Shown piece by piece: positions 59,594-64,000 of a DNA stretch of 64,000 bases (positions are counted from its first letter, which is position 1; each line of letters opens with the position of its first letter). Source of the stretch: Diadema setosum (taxonomy: Eukaryota > Echinodermata > Echinoidea > Diadematoida > Diadematidae); the NCBI RefSeq assembly GCF_964275005.1, contig NC_092693.1, positions 22,090,835-22,154,834 on the forward strand. The letters run 5' to 3'. A program made the position numbers and the translations under genes. Below the pieces are notes generated by a model. The model made no database searches. It was not told the DNA's origin and worked only from the letters and a program-made list of their open reading frames with translations.

Positions 59594-61249
59594 TAGGGTA
59601 GTTTATAAAGACAACAAGCTGTTGTAGAAATGTCGACACACTCAATACTACATAGTTCTTAACATTATTATTGTCGTTAGGCGCATAGAATGTTATCACC
59701 ATATTCGGGATTTCAGCAGGAAGTAGGCCTATACAATACATTATTACTGCCAGAAACATTAGAGAGTAAGTAAAGGTGCAATTGCATCACTTTCAAGTTG
59801 AGCTGGACAATGCTGGATGAGTGAGGTAGAGTGCTGTAATAGGGCGAGGATCATCCAATCTTTAAGACATTAATGTTAATTGATGCATTCAAACGACAGA
59901 TGCTCTCTTCAAATCGGCGATAAATGACTGCTTACCTACTATACTTCTGGTGAGTGAACCAAAAAAAAAAAGCGAAAACTGTTAGAAAAACCTGCATTAA
60001 TGAAAACTAGTATTGATACAATCATCTATGTAGTATAACGAATAAAGTATCGATATCATAATTATTGTGTTTAAGACTAAATACAAAATACAGAGGGGTT
60101 GGTTGTTGTTGCTGTCTCTTTGGTTGTCAAAGTTACAGTCGAGAAGGATAAAGATGTACCACTGTATTCAAGGTATTTTCATGTTAATTAACAGTGATAT
60201 CAAAACTCAATAAGTCCCCTGTTTCGTCCTCTCTCGCTCACACACTGTCTTCTCCCACCTTTTTTTTTTTCTTAATGAGGTTTTACAATGTGGCTGAAAC
60301 TCGCATTATGTAGAGTTTGCTGGGCAAATACCCACAACTAGTTGTTGTTTCCTGACTACTGCCCGAAATAGGCCTACTGTAATTGCAGCGTACGTTAATA
60401 ATGGCAAACCTTGTGTATATTAGCGCCCCCTGTCTATTGCGAGTTCCTTATTAATTCGAGGCCTTGAACATCATTATTATCAATAATCTGTCCATCTGAC
60501 CATATACCATGTACATCATGACTGATGTACAGGCAAACATGCCAATTGAAGAATGGTGTAAAAACAGATCTGGTATATGATTTGTGTCATATTATTATGG
60601 TATATGACTGACATGGGGTAAATGTGTCAGTGCTTTAGTTCAAACACTGGCACATAATACCACTTCTCCATTGCGCTTTCGTCCACTTATAATTTAATCG
60701 CACATTAATAAAATCTGATCGCGTAGTTATCTACCTTATGTCCTTTATGTATTGCAACAATGTCATGAGCATGGATTAACATTTGAATTGTCTTTTGCCA
60801 GGTAAATGAATTCAAATCATTATTCATGTGGTAAATAAAAGCTAAAGATATTCGACATACTGATGAGCGTATACGTTTCGTTTCATTCTTTTCAACAATT
60901 TTAGCAACATGAAATCTTACGGTTCTTTTTTCCTAACTATATCTTTTTTCCTAACTGTATCATACCAGTTATCAACGACAAAATGAATAAGATATCTATT
61001 TCAATTGTACAAAGCAACAAACAGTCATTACAATAATAATTATGATTTTACTGTGCTTTCACTGCATTTTAAGTGGCTAGTGAAGATAAAGGCAGTTCAG
61101 GGATATATGGGAGATTATGAAGTTTAGTCAGTTTACAGAAACCATTATCGACTTTAATTTACGAAAAAAAAAAGCAAATATAAATTTTTATGGTTACAGA
61201 GTACATCGCAATAGCAATGTCTGTCAGGTTGAATTCGTTGCAGCGGTCG
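59594..61249. other. No gene seen
   Basis: AT-rich DNA. A segment near 60498-60528 carries the self-complementary CATGTACATCATGACTGATG. No exon is supported. Confidence 0.5.
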
Positions 61250-61605
61250 TTAAAGGGATTATAGTTTTGATTGGGACCTAACTTCAGGTTTCTAACATTT
61301 TTTTTTTTTTTTTGGTAAGATAATGAGAAACCTTTGTGAAAGAACATAAATCCAAGAGAAATTCAACGTTTATTTGATAAAAGATTGGTTTTGAAATTGC
61401 CGAGATATCCAACATAGAGCGATCCTAATAAAAGATGGGACTCACCTTTTATTACAATCACTTTGTTTTTCTTTGTTTTTGGATGTCTCAGCCATTCCGA
61501 AACCGATTTTCAAATTCCTTCTAGAATTATATGGTTTCATAAGTGGTTTCTTGATATCTCGCAAGAAGTTAAAAGCCCATTTCTCATCTCCAACAATACT
61601 ATGAA
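61250..61605. mobile_element. Long-TIR TTAA MITE, family K1, copy D
   Basis: Begins TTAAAGGGATTATAGTTTTG. The arms carry TTTGATAAAAGATTGGTTTTG and an inverse with AAACCGATTTTC. The right TTAA is lost, so the edge is approximate. Confidence 0.7.
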
Positions 61606-62108
61606 GTATGCAGGCATCGGTGTGACACACAGAAATACAAGTAAAGAGTTTATGGAAACCAAAGAGTGGTTGAACACTACACTGTTGTTGTTGTTTTTTT
61701 TTTTTTTTCATAGACGTCGTCAGGCAGAGGCTTACAAAAAGGTGACGCTTTCATATCGCGATGAATTTAGTTCAACCTCCCACTCACTGTGTGCAATTTG
61801 CATGATACAAACATTATTTCACTGTATGAAACAGAAAAGGGCCATTCACGCGATCAGAAACAACACATACTAATTCTCAAAAAGGTTTTCAACATAACAC
61901 TAGAAAACAACAAAAACAAATCTGTCTATAAATATGTGTGTGTGTAATAGAGAGAGAGAGAGGGAGGGAGAGAGAGTATTGTGTACGTATATTAATATGT
62001 ATTTATACATATGCAATATACAATACTCTTGGTGCACGCAAGTTGTTTGCGATCATGACGGTGATGCTTCGCTCTTGCCTCTGTGAATCTGATATCTGAG
62101 CGTTCCGG
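61606..62108. repeat. Non-coding, with (AG)n near 61949-61976
   Basis: A short AG microsatellite and a T-run at 61696-61710. Frames here are short and featureless. Confidence 0.5.
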
Positions 62109-62122
62109 GTTTCCATGGCAAC
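62109..62122. promoter_or_regulatory. RFX X-box, exact consensus
   Basis: GTTTCCATGGCAAC fits the X-box consensus GTHNYYATRRNAAC at every position. It sits in a GC-richer patch 617 bp before the signal-peptide exon at 62739. RFX factors use this site to drive ciliary genes. Use here is not proven. Confidence 0.5.
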
Positions 62123-62738
62123 CGACCATGGTCCACCGTGGAATGAGCCGTCAAGGCGAGCGGGGAGCGTGTTTGGCTTTTAATTGCGATCAAATATGCG
62201 TCCGTGATCGTATGAAAGCATATGTCTTTTTTTTCTCCCTTTTTTTTTCAGCTGCTTTAGCTATAGTCGAGCAAAATGGACGCTCGGTACTGTGGTTACA
62301 GCTGCTTCAATACACTGACACACCACACACGCGTATTTATGAGTCTCATCTTTGCAAAGGTGTCTGAGAGTTAACTTAGAGACGCATGCAGGCTGCCCGA
62401 ATTAAGGTTCAAGTAAAGCTCAACGCAGCCATTTTGACGTGATGTTCTGATTCAAGCATTTACTGCACGTCCCCAAGGGTTTCGAACAAGGACCAATATT
62501 GAGCACAGTGGTGGATTCTGGACTCCAATCCAGCTGATGGAAGACTGGTGTGGTATTGGGGGAAACAGGTGCTAATCATGATATCTCTGGGATGATGCAG
62601 AACATAGGGGCGCATGATAAGAAACGACCGACAAAAATTAATTCTTCATCATTCAAGTAGGAGATCATAATATTAATGTTCTAATTTTTCTCTTGATGAA
62701 TGCTTGCATGCTAGATAAGACTGCGTAAGAGCCTGAGA

Positions 62739-62814
62739 ATGAATGGGTTGGTCTACATAGCAGTTCTGCTGTTGGGTTTTGTCGACAAACCAGCAAGCGG
62801 CAGCACAGGAACGA
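62739..62814 (+). CDS. First coding exon of a secreted or membrane protein (partial)
   Basis: The ATG at 62739 opens a typical signal peptide (MNGLVYIAVLLLGFV, then a small-residue cleavage region ASGSTG). After 25 codons and one base it meets the donor A/GTAAGT at 62815, phase 1. Phase 1 is the usual entry for extracellular modules, as in the CUB/LDLa gene 10 kb upstream, whose first exon has the same design. No further exon is seen before the window ends, so the protein's identity is unknown. A chance open stretch is possible, but the signal peptide and strong donor together argue for a real exon. Confidence 0.55.
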
Positions 62815-64000
62815 GTAAGTATAGACAAATACAGGTAACATTATTTATGTCGATGTTTTAACGTCGTCACACTCTTAACCTACTTCATACAGAAATATGG
62901 TGCATCACGTGCAAAATCTACAGAGGTTTCAGAATATCGTAGGAGACATGATAAAAGATAATCGCAAAAATGAGCAATATTTTCATGATCCTTCTTTCGT
63001 CAATCTTAAGAATTTATTGTATCTTTTATAACGTTATCTCATGGTTTATGTCGCAATCGCATGGATTATTTCCCATTTCTCTATCTTACCTTCGAGTTCA
63101 TGAGCACCTGTTTATTTTACTTTTTTTCTATTTTAATGTAGTATTATTGTTATCATCATTATCTTTACTATCATTATTGAAGATATATATATATACTATA
63201 TATATGTATATATATATATATATATAATTCATTTATCTATTTTTTTTTTAAAAGGCGCTATCTTCAGTTACAAGCACAAACGCGAGGTAAAACTTGCTTT
63301 AATCTGATATTTTCCCTGCGTGCCAATACATGCAGTACTGACGTTTGCTCAGTCATAAATTAATGGGACATTATTATCTTGACTTCAGCTATAAAGTACC
63401 CTCCTTCCGGTCTGTCTACACTGAGCGACGAAGGAATGCTATTTCGTCCTAGTTGCTTGTAGTAACGCTGATATATTGCTTCGAACATAGAATAAACAAA
63501 GTAACAAGATATAGATAGGGGGAAATCGGATTTAAACGTTGATGTTAATCTACGCGGAGTGCGCAATATCATTTTTTTTTTGAGTGATTAACATGAGTAA
63601 TGGGATTTCGTCCAAAGATACAAACAATATCGCCATATTACCAAACACTTACTGCACTAACAAAATAAACAACCCCCTAAAAAAATATCTTTTCCACAAA
63701 CGTGCTATGAAGGAAACGCAATATTATTAGAAGATTGATCTGTTGTTGTTGTTTTCTTTTGTAAGAGAACGTTGACAGATGGATAATCCGATCATTAAGT
63801 TGTTGTTTTAGAAAGTACAACAAAAACGAATGAATACAAGAAAATGAATACATGAATATCTTTGTCATTCTTCAATCAAATTTCAACACAATCCCCAATT
63901 TAAGCATTTCACGGTCTCTGTTAAAGTATCCATTACCAGTTTCATAAAATCTATATGAAATATACCATATAGGAATATATTAATGTTACATTTTCTGGAG
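62815..64000 (+). repeat. Presumed intron, with (AT)n at 63183-63227
   Basis: AT-rich sequence with an (AT)n microsatellite. No acceptor joined to a phase-1 coding stretch was found up to the right edge. Confidence 0.4.

Noticed and set aside
61463-61873. 136-codon frame
   Set aside because: Begins inside a K1 MITE and crosses a T-run; composition artefact.
1-64000. CRISPR arrays, rRNA, LTR or virus-like elements
   Set aside because: None seen. Tandem repeats are microsatellites or transposon-internal units, and the only reverse transcriptase is of non-LTR type.

Overview
This window looks like nuclear DNA from a marine invertebrate deuterostome, most likely an echinoderm. The reasons are spliced genes with GT-AG introns, an AT-rich background packed with microsatellites, an L2/CR1-group LINE, many short non-autonomous DNA transposons, and host genes of types that are expanded in echinoderms (a rhodopsin-class receptor and a CUB/LDLa membrane protein). 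The species call is an inference. A hemichordate or lancelet is not excluded.

Layout. 1-3926: a LINE with an uninterrupted endonuclease/reverse-transcriptase frame and an (AAAT)n tail. 4027-4375: a hAT-type MITE. 4376-10350: mostly non-coding, with simple repeats. 10978-24485: a two-exon class A GPCR whose single coding intron (about 12.3 kb) is filled with transposons. 24486-45270: no convincing coding exon. It holds TTAA-flanked MITEs, a CMC-like element, a foldback element, LINE tails and long simple repeats. 45271-45353: a weak candidate promoter and tiny first exon. 46606-52905: a five-exon gene for a single-pass membrane protein (signal peptide, CUB, LDLa, transmembrane helix, cysteine-rich tail; 318 aa as modelled). 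53067-56962: a hAT-like element carrying a second hAT-like element inserted in it. 57264-61605: more CMC-like and TTAA-flanked elements. 62739-62814: the first coding exon (signal peptide) of a gene running off the right edge, with an exact RFX X-box about 620 bp upstream.

Both assembled genes use matching splice phases at every junction. This is the strongest evidence for their structures. The GPCR and the CUB/LDLa protein both act at the cell surface, but nothing here links them functionally. The clearest structural signals are a cross-family set of GAGCG/AGCGAG-type arrays inside unrelated hAT-like elements, two inverted 1.7-kb copies of one hAT family 39 kb apart, a nested insertion with its empty site still visible in a neighbouring repeat, and a perfect hairpin at the start of the LINE second frame. 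I saw no virus-like or LTR element, no CRISPR array and no rRNA.
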